A stretch of 64,000 nucleotides of DNA. It comes from Saccharothrix sp. ALI-22-I. GTDB lineage: Bacteria; Actinomycetota; Actinomycetes; Mycobacteriales; Pseudonocardiaceae. A program made the position numbers and the translations under genes. Of the stretch, positions 44,528 to 53,673 are shown piece after piece (position 1 is the first letter of the stretch; each line of letters starts with the position of its first letter). The DNA lies in contig NZ_MTQP01000043.1 in NCBI RefSeq assembly GCF_001984175.1, positions 1 to 64,000 on the forward strand, read 5' to 3'. Below the pieces are notes generated by a model. It saw nothing but the letters and a program-made list of their open reading frames with translations, did no database searches and had not been told where the DNA came from.

Positions 44528-46465
44528 ATGACGGAGGCATTGGAATGGAGCGCACCCGATGTGGTCGTGCGGGTGGAGCCGTGGGGTGCCGACAGCCTGC
44601 GGGTGCGGGTGGCGCGGGACAGCCTGCGTGACGACCTGCCCGGCGCGTTGCTCATCCCGAAGCCACCAGCCGGGGACCCCGTTGTCGGGGAGCGCCGCAT
44701 CGTCAACGGTGCGATCACCGCCGAGCTGGACGAGCGGGGGCACCTGCGGTTCGTCGACACCGCGAGCGGTGCCGAGTTGCTGGCGGAGGCTCCGCCGTAC
44801 ATCTGGTGGCCGGGTCCGCGGCACTTCACCTCCGAAGGGCTTGAGCAGCGCTTCCGCGGCTATCCGGGCGAGCGGTTCTACGGTCTGGGTCAGCACGGGC
44901 ACGGCAGGCTCGACCAGAAGGGCTGTGTGATCGACCTCGTGCAGCGCAACGGCGAGGTCACCATCCCGTTCCTGGTGTCCAGCCGCGGCTACGGCCTGCT
45001 GTGGCACAACCCGGCGATCGGACGGGTCGAGCTCGGCATGGACATCACCCGCTGGGTGGCGCGGGACTCGCACCAGATCGACTACTGGATCACCGCCGGC
45101 GACCGTCCCGCCGACATCCTCGCCCGCTACGCCGAGGCCACCGGGCACACGCCGATGATGCCGGAGTGGGCGGCCGGGTTCTGGCAGAGCAAGCTGCGCT
45201 ACAAGACGCAGGACGAGCTGCTGGCCGTCGCCCGCGAGCACCACGGACGGGGGCTGCCGCTGAGCGTGATCGTCGCGGACTTCTTCCACTGGCCCGCCAT
45301 GGGCTCCTGGCGGTTCGACCCGACCTCGTGGCCGGACCCCGGGGCGATGGTGCGGGAGCTGGAGGAGATGGGCGTGCGGCTGATGGTCTCCGTCTGGCCG
45401 AACGTCGGTCCCGGCAGCGAGAACTACGAGCCCATGCGGCGCGCGGGTCTGCTCGTCGGCCGGGCCGGCGGCGGGCTCACCCGGCAGCACTGGCCCGACC
45501 CGTCCGGGTACGTGGAAACGGCCTACGTCGACTCGACCAACCCCGCCGCCCGCCGATATCTGTGGGAACAGGTCGAGCGCAACTACCTCGCGCACGGTGT
45601 CAAGGTGTGGTGGCTGGACGCCTGTGAGCCCGACCTCGCGTCCGGTCTCACCGAGAACACCGTCTACCACGCCGGTCCCGGCCGCGCCGTGACCAACCTC
45701 TACCCCCTCCTGCACGCACAGGGCTTCCACGAGGGGATGCGCGGGGCGGGCGAGGACGAGGTCGTGCTGTTGATCCGGTCGGCGTGGGCGGGCAGCCAGC
45801 GGTACGGCGCGGCCGTGTGGTCCGGTGACGTCGCCAGCACGTTCGACTCGCTCGCCGTGCAGGTCAGGGCCGGGCTGAACATGGCGATGAGCGGTATCCC
45901 GTGGTGGAACAGCGACATCGGTGGTTTCCTCGGCGGCGACCCGGACGACGAGGAGTTCCGCGAGCTGGTGATCCGCTGGTTCCAGTACGCGGTCTTCACC
46001 CCGCTGCTGCGCCTGCACGGCGACCGGGCGCCCAACCAGCCGTTCACCGCCGACATGACCGGAGGACCCAACGAACTGTGGTCCTTCGGCGAGACGGCCT
46101 ACCCGATCCTGTGCGACCAACTGCACCTGCGGGAACGGCTCAAACCGTATGTCCTGGACCAGATGCGCGTCGCACACGAGACCGGGCTGCCGCCGATGCG
46201 GCCGCTGTTCGTCGACTTCCCCGACGACGAGCGGGCATGGCAGGTGGAGGACCAGTTCATGTTCGGACCCGACCTGCTGGTCGCACCCGTCACCGAGTAC
46301 CGCGCACGCTCCAGGACCGTGTACCTGCCCTCCGGAACGGACTGGACCGACGCGTGGACCGGAACACCCGCCGCCGGCGGGACCACCGTGGACACCACCG
46401 CACCCCTCGACCGCATCCCCGTCTTCGTCCGACAAGGCACCTCACCCATCCCGAACCACACCTGA
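44528..46465 (+). CDS. GH31 alpha-xylosidase/alpha-glucosidase, cytoplasmic
   Basis: 645 residues, no signal peptide. The N-terminal beta domain is followed by the barrel with PEWAAGFWQSKLRYKTQDEL, nucleophile Asp in VKVWWLDACEPD and likely acid/base Asp in the AVWSGDVASTFDSL region. SGIPWWNSDIGGFLGGDPDD is conserved in GH31. The WWLD-x-EPD form and the FFHWPAMGSWRFDPTSWPDP segment are typical of alpha-xylosidases (YicI type) more than alpha-glucosidases. AAAGGAA precedes ATG 44528. It would process xyloglucan-type oligosaccharides inside the cell, consistent with the GH74 remnant nearby. Confidence 0.88.
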   Translation: MTEALEWSAPDVVVRVEPWGADSLRVRVARDSLRDDLPGALLIPKPPAGDPVVGERRIVNGAITAELDERGHLRFVDTASGAELLAEAPPYIWWPGPRHFTSEGLEQRFRGYPGERFYGLGQHGHGRLDQKGCVIDLVQRNGEVTIPFLVSSRGYGLLWHNPAIGRVELGMDITRWVARDSHQIDYWITAGDRPADILARYAEATGHTPMMPEWAAGFWQSKLRYKTQDELLAVAREHHGRGLPLSVIVADFFHWPAMGSWRFDPTSWPDPGAMVRELEEMGVRLMVSVWPNVGPGSENYEPMRRAGLLVGRAGGGLTRQHWPDPSGYVETAYVDSTNPAARRYLWEQVERNYLAHGVKVWWLDACEPDLASGLTENTVYHAGPGRAVTNLYPLLHAQGFHEGMRGAGEDEVVLLIRSAWAGSQRYGAAVWSGDVASTFDSLAVQVRAGLNMAMSGIPWWNSDIGGFLGGDPDDEEFRELVIRWFQYAVFTPLLRLHGDRAPNQPFTADMTGGPNELWSFGETAYPILCDQLHLRERLKPYVLDQMRVAHETGLPPMRPLFVDFPDDERAWQVEDQFMFGPDLLVAPVTEYRARSRTVYLPSGTDWTDAWTGTPAAGGTTVDTTAPLDRIPVFVRQGTSPIPNHT

Positions 46466-46617
46466 CCACGCGGTGAGGCCGGCGGGCGCGGCGCATTCGA
46501 CCAGGCGGTGGGCCGGCCGGCGGCGGAGTCGCACCGGCACGGAACCGGCAAACCGGCAGCCAGGGGCGGCACTTCCGCGCGTGATCATCCGAAACCCGGT
46601 TTGGCTGGTGTGTGGCA

Positions 46618-46654
46618 GCGCTCGGGGCCTCTGTTCCGCAGCGGCCCCGAGCGC
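46618..46654 (+). terminator. Hairpin terminator
   Basis: GCGCTCGGGGCC and GGCCCCGAGCGC form a perfect 12-bp stem with a 13-base loop, 153 bp after the GH31 stop. Bases 46466-46617 show nothing else. Confidence 0.7.
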
Positions 46655-46779
46655 CGGGTGATCACGGGTTGTGGTGTCCGGCGGTGATCCGGTCGCCGTA
46701 GACGGGTTCCCGGCCGTAGCGGTGGGGTGGACGGTCGACCCGCGATCAGCGATGCCCCGGCTCCACAGCCGTTGTTGCG

Positions 46780-47528
46780 CAGCCGTGTCGCAAGAGGCAA
46801 CAAGGTGGGTACGCTCCACGTCCACCCGGCAGAGAGGCGCAACCGCGTCGGCTCTCGACTGCTTGACGCGGCTGTGGCCGCGGCCCGAGAAGACGGCCGA
46901 CGGTGTGTCGTCGCTCAGGCGCGGGCGGACTCCTCGGGGGCCCGTTTCCTGTCGGCCCAGGGCCTTCGCAAGGTCCTGACCCTGACGTTCGCCCGACTGC
47001 CACTGGCTCAGGCGGACATCACCGATCACCCGACGGTCGCATCCCGGTTACCGGTTGGCGTGGTGGAACGGCACCGTTCCCGACCAGTTCGCCGACACGT
47101 TCGCCGCCTCTCGCAGGGCCATGGACGACATGCCGATGGACGACACCGACTACGGCACGGTCTCCTGGGACGTGGACCGGGTCAGGGCCGCAGCGGAGGC
47201 CATCGAGAAGCGCGGTGACCTGTTGCGCACAGTTGTCGCCGTCGACGAGTCGGACGGCTCGATCGCCGGATTCACCGAACTGGTTGTTCCGGAAGGCGGC
47301 AAGGGCGACGGCCAGCACTACGGCACCGGGGTCCTGCCCGAGCACCGCGGGCACGGCCTCGGCCGGTGGATGAAGGCCGAGTCGATCCGCCAAGCCCGGG
47401 AACACCACCCGGACCTCGACGGGTTGCTGACCGACACCGCCGACAGCAATCTGTACATGCGCAGCATCAATGACGCTCTCGGCTACACACCGACGCACAC
47501 GACGTTCGAGTACCAGCTCGATCTGTAG
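46780..47528 (+). pseudogene. Two-domain GNAT acetyltransferase, 5' end lost and frameshifted
   Basis: An N-terminal GNAT half (KVGTLHVHPAERRNRVGSRL, ARADSSGARFLSAQGLRKVL) lies in one frame, and after a shift near 47040 a second half starts HPGYRLAWWNGTVPDQFADT. GTGVLPEHRGHGLGRWMKAE (the acetyl-CoA loop), DSNLYMRSINDALGYTP and a stop at 47528 follow. This is the layout of mycothiol-synthase-like tandem GNAT proteins. The first 50 or so residues and the start are missing. The second half alone (from about 47055) could be translated. Confidence 0.7.
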
Positions 47529-47589
47529 CAACGCCGCACGGCGCGGCGTTTGGCCTCGTTGACTGATGTGCCCCGAGTTTCGTGGAGTC

Positions 47590-47698
47590 GACTCGGTGGA
47601 CTTCACCCACAGACCGCTGCGCACCCGCATCTCGGGCGGACTCGTCAACGAGCACAGACATGCCGCATGACGTGCAGCGATGACTTTCGAGCGGCACA
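47590..47698 (+). mobile_element. Right end of the second rve-type IS, fragment
   Basis: HRPLRTRISGGLVNEHRHAA with TGA at 47668-47670, followed by GCAGCGATGACTTTCGAGCG, matches the end of the transposase and element at 25043-25120. Only the last 100 bp remain. Confidence 0.65.
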
Positions 47699-47846
47699 AC
47701 CCGCCGCGATCGTCGCCTGATGCCGCTCCAACCGCGCCTCAGCGTCAGTCAGTCGTCGCACTTCAGCGCCGAGTCAGCGGCCACGGAGACGATCAGAGGT
47801 AGGACGCACACCTGATGCTGGCCATCACATCGAAGAGGGGCTTCCA

Positions 47847-48680
47847 TTGGACACCGCCATCGACGACCGCAAACGCATGCAGAGCAACCAGCAAGGCTGG
47901 AACCGGCGAGCCGTGGCACACCTCGACTCGACCTACTACGACCTCGACTCGTTCCGGGCAGGCAAGAGCAGCCTGCGCTCGCTGGAGCTGGGCGTGGTCG
48001 GTGATGTATCCGGTAAGGACTTCCTGCACTTGCAGTGCCACATCGGACTGAACGCCATCTCCTGGGCCCGACGGGGTGCCAACGTCACAGCGGTGGACTT
48101 CGCCGACGAGGCCCTCAAGATCGGCGGTGAGCTGGCCAAGGGCCTGAACACGGACATCAACTTCGTGCACGCCAACGTCTTCGACCTGCCCGAGGTGTTG
48201 GAGGGTTCCTTCGACATCGTCTACACCGACTACGGGGTGCTGCACCTCCTGCCGGACCTGTCCGCGTGGGCCAAGGTCGTGGCGCACTTCCTCAAGCCCG
48301 GTGGTGTCTTCCACGTCGTGGAGATCCACCCGATCCTCGCCGCGATCGAGGAGGTCGGCAACGGCGAGCTGCGGGTTCGCCCGGAGGCAATCCCCAGCGG
48401 TCCTCTCGAGGACGAGGTCACCGCCACGTACGGGGACGGGTACGACGACGTTCAGCACATCGATCCGTACAAGCAGTACAGCTGGCTGTGGAGCATTCCC
48501 ACCGTCATGAACGCGCTGATCGAGGCGGGACTGCGGATCGAGACGTTCACTGAGGTGCCGGTCGACTGCCGGCAACGCTTCAGCAACATGGTCCGTGACG
48601 AGAACGACGAGGGGTTGTGGCGGATGCCCGGAGACCCGATCCCCCTGTCGTGGACCTGCTCCGCGCGCAAGCCGGAGTAG
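47847..48680 (+). CDS. Class I SAM-dependent methyltransferase
   Basis: 277 residues. SAM-binding motif I is FLHLQCHIGLNAISWARRGA, followed by VTAVDFADEAL (motif II acid Asp) and FDIVYTDYGVLHLLPDLSAW. The C-terminal part (YSWLWSIPTVMNALIEAGLR) is typical of UbiE/Methyltransf_11-type enzymes. TTG 47847 is preceded by AGAGGGG. It converges with the NRPS operon across a 15-bp-stem terminator, so it is not part of that transcript. The substrate is unknown. Confidence 0.85.
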   Translation: MDTAIDDRKRMQSNQQGWNRRAVAHLDSTYYDLDSFRAGKSSLRSLELGVVGDVSGKDFLHLQCHIGLNAISWARRGANVTAVDFADEALKIGGELAKGLNTDINFVHANVFDLPEVLEGSFDIVYTDYGVLHLLPDLSAWAKVVAHFLKPGGVFHVVEIHPILAAIEEVGNGELRVRPEAIPSGPLEDEVTATYGDGYDDVQHIDPYKQYSWLWSIPTVMNALIEAGLRIETFTEVPVDCRQRFSNMVRDENDEGLWRMPGDPIPLSWTCSARKPE

Positions 48681-48746
48681 CCCGCCCCGCCGTTGTCACA
48701 CGGCCGCTGTGTCCGGCCAGGACCAGAGAGCCGATGCCATGCCGGA

Positions 48747-48782
48747 CAGGCCTCCTCCGCCAGCTTGGGCGGAGGAGGCCTG
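48747..48782. terminator. Bidirectional hairpin terminator
   Basis: CAGGCCTCCTCCGCC and GGCGGAGGAGGCCTG form a perfect 15-bp stem with a 6-base loop between the convergent methyltransferase and NRPS operons. Confidence 0.85.
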
Positions 48783-48835
48783 CGGCTCGGTGATGAGGGG
48801 GCCGACCACAGCAACTCCGGTGAGCGGCCCGCGGC

Positions 48836-50413
48836 TCAGCGTTGGCGTTCCACCGCCTGCACCACAACGGTCCCGCCGCTGTCGTCCCTCGTGCGCGCTT
48901 GGGCCTCGGCGGCGAACTCCAGCGCGACGCCGTTGCGCCCGGTGGGAGTCAGGACGAGTTCGACCGTGCCGCAGCCGTGGCGTCCCGCGATCTCCACGAT
49001 CTCCTGAAGGACGAGCGGCTCGACGCCACGGCCCATCACGGGGCACGAGACCGAGAACACCTCAACAGAGCAGACGCCGGAGTCGAACGCCAGCGCGGCC
49101 ACCGCACCCAAGCCGTAGTCGCCGAATCGGTCGCGGACGCTCGCCGTGAGCAGCAGCCGGTCGTCGGCGAGGGCGAAGTCGGCCGGGACGAACCCGTCGG
49201 GTACCGGGCCGAGCACAAAGTCCTTGGCCCCCGCGAGCAACTCGGTCACCTTCGGGGGCACAGCGTCGCCCGGCTCGTCGAACGTGACCGAGACGTCCAG
49301 GCTGTCCACGAACTCCTCCAGCGACAAGGTCCGAGCGGATTCCCCCGGAAGCACCGGAAGGGCCGCGCCGGGCCGCCTGCGCAGGGGCCTGTCGAAGACG
49401 CAGGACTCCTGCAGCTCCGCCGGCCAGTTCTCGGAGGCCGAGCCGAGGAGCACCGGCTCCAGCCCGTCGATCGCGTCAGCCGCGCCCGCCAGCTCGGGAT
49501 CCGCCGTCAGCAGCAAGCTCGGTCCGAGGCGGGCGGCCACCTCGCTCAACGGCTCAGCTCCCGCCGTCCACTCGCCGACCAGGTACGGCGCCAGCGGAGC
49601 CCAATCGCCGGTGAGCGCCTCCAGGAACACGTCGCCCGGCGCGGTGGTGGCGAGGCGCATTCCGGCCGCGCCGAGCCGCAGCAGCGAGTCGCGGAGGACC
49701 TCCGCGTACGCCTGCGTCAGGATGTCGCCGCCGAGGACCACGGCACGGGGGACGCCGCCGAAGCGGACCCGCAGGAGCCGGGCGATGACGAGCCCGAGCC
49801 GCCAGAACACCTCCTCGGTGTAGGGGATACGGGCGAACGCGTGGAGGGCCGGGTGGTGGGCACGCAGCGCCCCGACATCACGCACGGCCTCCTCCGCGTC
49901 GGCGACCAGCACGTGGGGGTTGCCCGCGAGCCGGTCCCGCAGCCGCTGTCTGGCCGCCGTGGCGGCCGCCGCGATCCCGTCGGGGCACCCGGCATCAGCC
50001 GCCCCGGCCCTGTTCTGCGGAAGGGCGGGGAGCACGAACACAAGGCATGTCTCCCTGCGGTCGGCAGCCGCCAACGTCGCGTCCGCGAGCCGCAAGAGCT
50101 CACCCTCCTCCTCGCCGTCCGGCATCTCCTCCCAGCGAGGGGCGACGACAAGCACGTCGGGGGCGAGCCGGGCCATCCGCCCGTGGTCGTCGAGGCATTC
50201 GGGCAGAATCTGGTTGAACGGTCCGACGACGATCTCGGGGACGAGACCCGCGTCCACGAGCGCCACGTGCAGGTACGGCTCAATCGGATCGATCGTGTAA
50301 GAGGCCAGCAGCCCGACGGTCAGGGCGGGCGGGGCGGTAGGCAGGCCCCGGCGGCGCGTCCGCACGGCGGCGGCCGCGGCGGCCAGGGCGTCGCGCTCAG
50401 CGGTCGCCGACAT
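48836..50413 (-). CDS. FkbH-like protein with a degenerate HAD domain
   Basis: 525 residues. The N-terminal SGNH-like FkbH domain (VGLLASYTIDPIEPYLHVAL, IVVGPFNQILPECL, FARIPYTEEVFWRLGLVIAR) is clear, and the C-terminal GNAT-like part (VRDRFGDYGLGAVAALAFDS, RGVEPLVLQEIVEIAG) ends as in FkbH. The HAD core is not catalytic: where FkbH has DxDNTLWGG this protein has VVLGGDILTQ (about 226-235), the CSKN motif is TTAPGD, and the DDNPxE motif is LLTADPELAG. It is therefore unlikely to load glyceryl or lactyl groups by the usual phosphatase chemistry. ATG 50413 overlaps the E2 gene by 17 bp. Last gene of the operon. Confidence 0.8.
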   Translation of the reverse strand: MSATAERDALAAAAAAVRTRRRGLPTAPPALTVGLLASYTIDPIEPYLHVALVDAGLVPEIVVGPFNQILPECLDDHGRMARLAPDVLVVAPRWEEMPDGEEEGELLRLADATLAAADRRETCLVFVLPALPQNRAGAADAGCPDGIAAAATAARQRLRDRLAGNPHVLVADAEEAVRDVGALRAHHPALHAFARIPYTEEVFWRLGLVIARLLRVRFGGVPRAVVLGGDILTQAYAEVLRDSLLRLGAAGMRLATTAPGDVFLEALTGDWAPLAPYLVGEWTAGAEPLSEVAARLGPSLLLTADPELAGAADAIDGLEPVLLGSASENWPAELQESCVFDRPLRRRPGAALPVLPGESARTLSLEEFVDSLDVSVTFDEPGDAVPPKVTELLAGAKDFVLGPVPDGFVPADFALADDRLLLTASVRDRFGDYGLGAVAALAFDSGVCSVEVFSVSCPVMGRGVEPLVLQEIVEIAGRHGCGTVELVLTPTGRNGVALEFAAEAQARTRDDSGGTVVVQAVERQR

Positions 50414-51647
50414 CGACACCCTCCTCACCACGCACGCCGGCCGGGGAGGGCAGAGCTGCCGCAGGAACGCCCCGGCCGGAGACGGACGGGTCGCCGAGCG
50501 CCGCGGGCGACTCGAGCGCCGCCTTGATCGCTTTCAGGAACTCCACCGCGGTACTGCCGTTGACGAACCGGTGGTCGTAGGCGAGCCCGACGATGGCCAC
50601 AGAGCGCGGGATGACGGCGCCGTCGGCGGTGAACACGGCCTCGTGGCGGGTGCCGCCCAGCGATACCGCGCACGTCTGGCCGGGGAAGACGATGGGCTGG
50701 GCGAGCAGGACGTCGTCGTTGTTGTTCAGGGAAAGGAGGATGTTGGCACCGTTGAGGTCGGCCGTCTCAAAGGCCTCGCGCATGGCCTTGATGCGGTAGT
50801 CCATCAGCAGGCCGGCGATCTCGTCGAGCGTCCGTTCGCCCGCGTCCTTCACCACCGGCGCGAAGAGCCCCCGTCCGACGTCGACGGTGACGCCGACGTG
50901 TGCCGCCTCGGGCAGCAGCAGCGTGCCCTCGGCGGTGGGAGTGCCGTAGCAGAGGGGGAACCGCGCGGGCAGCCGGCCGAGGACGGCCACGAGCAGCTCG
51001 GAGAGCCCGACGAGTGCTCCCGTCCGCTCAGACAGCTCCCTGGCGGTGGCCATGGCGGAGTCGACGGTGACGACGACGGCCGTGAAGGCGGCCGGGATCT
51101 CCTGGTGGGACTTGGAAACCGCCGCGGCCACCGCACGCTGCGCACGGTTCGGGGTGTGCGTTTTCGTCTCGCCGCCCTGTGTCTCGCCGCCCTGTGTCCC
51201 GCCGCTTTGAGGCGCCTCGCTCAGTAGCCGACGTACGTCGGCCTCGCGAACGACCCGCAGACCCAGCCGGGACAGGGTGGCCGGCTCTATCCCGTGCTGT
51301 TCGGCCAGGAGACGCGCGGGTTCGGTGAGCGTGGCGCGCCCCTCGACGACCTCGTCCACGGATCCGGGCGTGGGGTCCGCGAGCCGGCTGGCCAGGAACT
51401 CCTGCCGGTCCGCCTCGGAGGCGAAGAGGTGGGCGATGACGTCGCCCTGGGCGCAGTCGGCAGGTGCCGCCACCAGCCTCTGCAGGATGCCGTCGTGCTC
51501 GCAGTACAGCTCCTCGGTCGCCTTCGAGGTCTCGACGACGACGACCGGATCGCCCTCCTTCAGCTGCTGCCCGTCCTCGGCGAGCCATTCGACGAGTACG
51601 TAGGCGGTGTCGTTGTTGTTGAGCTTCGGCACCTCGATGTCGATCAC
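50397..51647 (-). CDS. 2-oxoacid dehydrogenase E2-like acyltransferase with lipoyl domain
   Basis: 416 residues. The lipoyl domain has Lys in VVVVETSKATEELYCEHDG (about 43). A peripheral-subunit-binding segment is near 105-145 (PARLLAEQHGIEPATLSRLG). The catalytic domain from about 165 has the C-terminal VGLAYDHRFVNGSTAVEFLK, in which His and the following residues form the acyltransferase site (DHRxxxG, with Asn replacing the usual Asp). GTG 51647 overlaps the E1 beta stop, with AAAGGAG upstream. E2 would carry the acyl group made by E1 and pass it to CoA or a carrier protein. In an NRPS operon an acyl-carrier acceptor is plausible. Confidence 0.85.
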   Translation of the reverse strand: MIDIEVPKLNNNDTAYVLVEWLAEDGQQLKEGDPVVVVETSKATEELYCEHDGILQRLVAAPADCAQGDVIAHLFASEADRQEFLASRLADPTPGSVDEVVEGRATLTEPARLLAEQHGIEPATLSRLGLRVVREADVRRLLSEAPQSGGTQGGETQGGETKTHTPNRAQRAVAAAVSKSHQEIPAAFTAVVVTVDSAMATARELSERTGALVGLSELLVAVLGRLPARFPLCYGTPTAEGTLLLPEAAHVGVTVDVGRGLFAPVVKDAGERTLDEIAGLLMDYRIKAMREAFETADLNGANILLSLNNNDDVLLAQPIVFPGQTCAVSLGGTRHEAVFTADGAVIPRSVAIVGLAYDHRFVNGSTAVEFLKAIKAALESPAALGDPSVSGRGVPAAALPSPAGVRGEEGVDVGDR

Positions 51648-52681
51648 ACCGGGCTCCTTTCGCCACGCAGGTCCGCGAGTACGGCCTCACGGATCGTGTC
51701 GGCCTGGACCAGGACCTCGCGTTCCAAATGGACGGCCGTCGGGATGACGCTGTCGGCCGAGTGGATGAGCCGGACGGGCCGACGGAGCCGCCCCCAAAGC
51801 CGCTCGTGCAGGACGTGCGCGACCTCCGCACCCCAGGTCCCGCCCGCCGTGCTCTCCTCGACGACGCAGACGTACGCCGCACGCCGCGCCGCACCGAGCA
51901 ACGCCTCGGCCTCCACCGGGTACAGCCGGGAGGGGATCACGAGCCGGCAGCTGATCTCGTGGTGCAGCAGCAGGTCGCGCATGGCGGCCATGGCGCGTTC
52001 CGCCATGCCACCGGGCGCGACGATGAGGCAGTCCACATCGCCGTCAGCGTCGACGTACACCTGCGCCGGGGCGATGTCGTCCGCGCCGAGGAAGCCATAG
52101 TCGAACAAGTCGTCCACTCGGCCGTCACCAGCTGTCCGGCGCGTGTAGAGCACCTTGTCCTCGATGAACACGCACGGTTCGCCGAGTGCGAGCATGTGGG
52201 CCAGCACCGTCCGGTTGTCGTGGAACGGCGACAGCTCGAACAGCGACAGTCCGGGAATCCCGATGAAGTGCTTCAGCAGGGTCTGGCTGTGCGTCGGGCC
52301 GTAGCCGCGGTTGCCGCCGGACGGGCAGCGCACCACCAGGCGCATGGGGTGCGGCCGCCCGTACATGGACACGGACTTGCTGGCGAAATTGAGCACCTGG
52401 TCGAACGCGAGACCGGCGAAGTCACCGAACATGATCTCGACGATCGCCGCGTCCCCGGCCATGGCGAGCCCAGCGGCGACGCCGACGATGCCGTTCTCGC
52501 TGATCGGCGTGGTGATCACCCGGCCAGGATGGGCCTGCGACAGCCCGCGGGTCACCTTGAACGCCCCTCCGTACGGATCGGCGATGTCCTCACCGAGCAC
52601 GTACAGCCGGGAGTCAGCCCGCATGCACTCGTGCAGCGCGCTGTTGAGGTTCTCCACCACCCGTACCGGCCGCCCGTTCAC
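51644..52681 (-). CDS. Pyruvate-dehydrogenase-like E1 beta subunit
   Basis: 345 residues from GTG 52681, which overlaps the E1 alpha stop (GTGA). Typical transketolase pyrimidine domain: VLGEDIADPYGGAFKVTRGL, TPISENGIVGVAAGLAMAGD, IMFGDFAGLAFDQVLNFASK. The C-terminal transketolase domain is also present (CLIVAPGGMAERAMAAMRDL, YVCVVEESTAGGTWGAEVAH). The Glu of SENGI activates thiamine diphosphate. It forms the active site with E1 alpha. The gene is intact. Confidence 0.88.
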   Translation of the reverse strand: MNGRPVRVVENLNSALHECMRADSRLYVLGEDIADPYGGAFKVTRGLSQAHPGRVITTPISENGIVGVAAGLAMAGDAAIVEIMFGDFAGLAFDQVLNFASKSVSMYGRPHPMRLVVRCPSGGNRGYGPTHSQTLLKHFIGIPGLSLFELSPFHDNRTVLAHMLALGEPCVFIEDKVLYTRRTAGDGRVDDLFDYGFLGADDIAPAQVYVDADGDVDCLIVAPGGMAERAMAAMRDLLLHHEISCRLVIPSRLYPVEAEALLGAARRAAYVCVVEESTAGGTWGAEVAHVLHERLWGRLRRPVRLIHSADSVIPTAVHLEREVLVQADTIREAVLADLRGERSPV

Positions 52682-53625
52682 GCCTTGCTCCAGACCGCCG
52701 GCGGCCTCGCGGCCACCTCGTCCACCAGCCGGGTGACCCGTGCCGCCGCGATCGCGTCGGCCTCCGCGAACCGCTCCCCGAGGGCCTCGGAGTACAGCGC
52801 GTGCCAGTCGGCCGCGCGCACCTGTCGCAGTTCCGCATCCGTCCGGGTGTCGTCGCCCTTGCTGTGCGGCCCGAGCCGGTGCGTGACGAACTCCAGGACC
52901 AGCGGAGCGCCGTCCCGTACTCGCTCGACGAGCGGCCCGGCCGTGGCCCGGATCTCGGTCAGGCTGCTGTTCTCGACGCGCAGGTGGGCAATGCCGAACG
53001 CGGCGGCGCGGGCCCGGATGGTGCCCGCCATCTGCGCACCGGTGGCCGTCGACTGGGCGATACCGTTGTGCTCGACGACGACGAGGAGTGGCAGCCGCCA
53101 CAACGCTGCCATGTTGAGCGCCTCGTAGACCGCGCCCTCACCCCAGGTGCCGTCGCCGATGTAGGTGAGCGCGAGCGCTCCCGGCTCGTGCCGCTTGAGA
53201 TGGAGGGCAACCCCGGCGGCGACCGGCAGGCTCTCCCCCTGCACGCCGGTGGACAGGTAGCGGTCGCGGAAGATGTGCTGGCTGCCGCCGACGCCGTTGC
53301 AGACGGCACCCTCCCGGCCCATGATCTCCGCGAGCAGGCCGGCGGGGTCGCCGAACCTGGCGATGTAGTGGCCGTGGCCGCGGTGGTTGCTGAAGACGTA
53401 GTCACGTTCGGCCAGCAGCGGTACCAGCGCGACCGGCACGTATTCCTGCCCGAGGCAGGTGTGCGTCGTGCCGTGCAGCTCGCCCCGCGCGAACAGGTCG
53501 AGCAGGGCGAGCTCGAAGTGGCGGATCAGCAACATCGTCGCCAGGTCGGCGTCCGCCGGTGGCGAGATGTGGTCGGCGCCGTCCGGCGCCATCTCGATGG
53601 TCGTCGTCGCCATGTTGTTGGTCAC
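52678..53625 (-). CDS. Pyruvate-dehydrogenase-like E1 alpha subunit
   Basis: 315 residues. The thiamine-diphosphate motif is TYIGDGTWGEGAVYEALNMA then LVVVEHNGIAQST (GDG to N spacing as in E1 alpha). It also has FSNHRGHGHYIARFGDPAGL and GSQHIFRDRYLSTG, including active-site His residues. It decarboxylates a 2-oxo acid and hands the acyl group to lipoyl-E2. GTG 53625 has GAGAGGA upstream, and ATG 53613 is an alternative. Located between the MbtH-ACP gene (48 bp gap) and E1 beta (overlap). Confidence 0.88.
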   Translation of the reverse strand: MTNNMATTTIEMAPDGADHISPPADADLATMLLIRHFELALLDLFARGELHGTTHTCLGQEYVPVALVPLLAERDYVFSNHRGHGHYIARFGDPAGLLAEIMGREGAVCNGVGGSQHIFRDRYLSTGVQGESLPVAAGVALHLKRHEPGALALTYIGDGTWGEGAVYEALNMAALWRLPLLVVVEHNGIAQSTATGAQMAGTIRARAAAFGIAHLRVENSSLTEIRATAGPLVERVRDGAPLVLEFVTHRLGPHSKGDDTRTDAELRQVRAADWHALYSEALGERFAEADAIAAARVTRLVDEVAARPPAVWSKA

Positions 53626-53673
53626 TTGCTGGTCCTCTCCCGGTTTCCGCAGCGGGCGAGCCGGACGCTTCGG

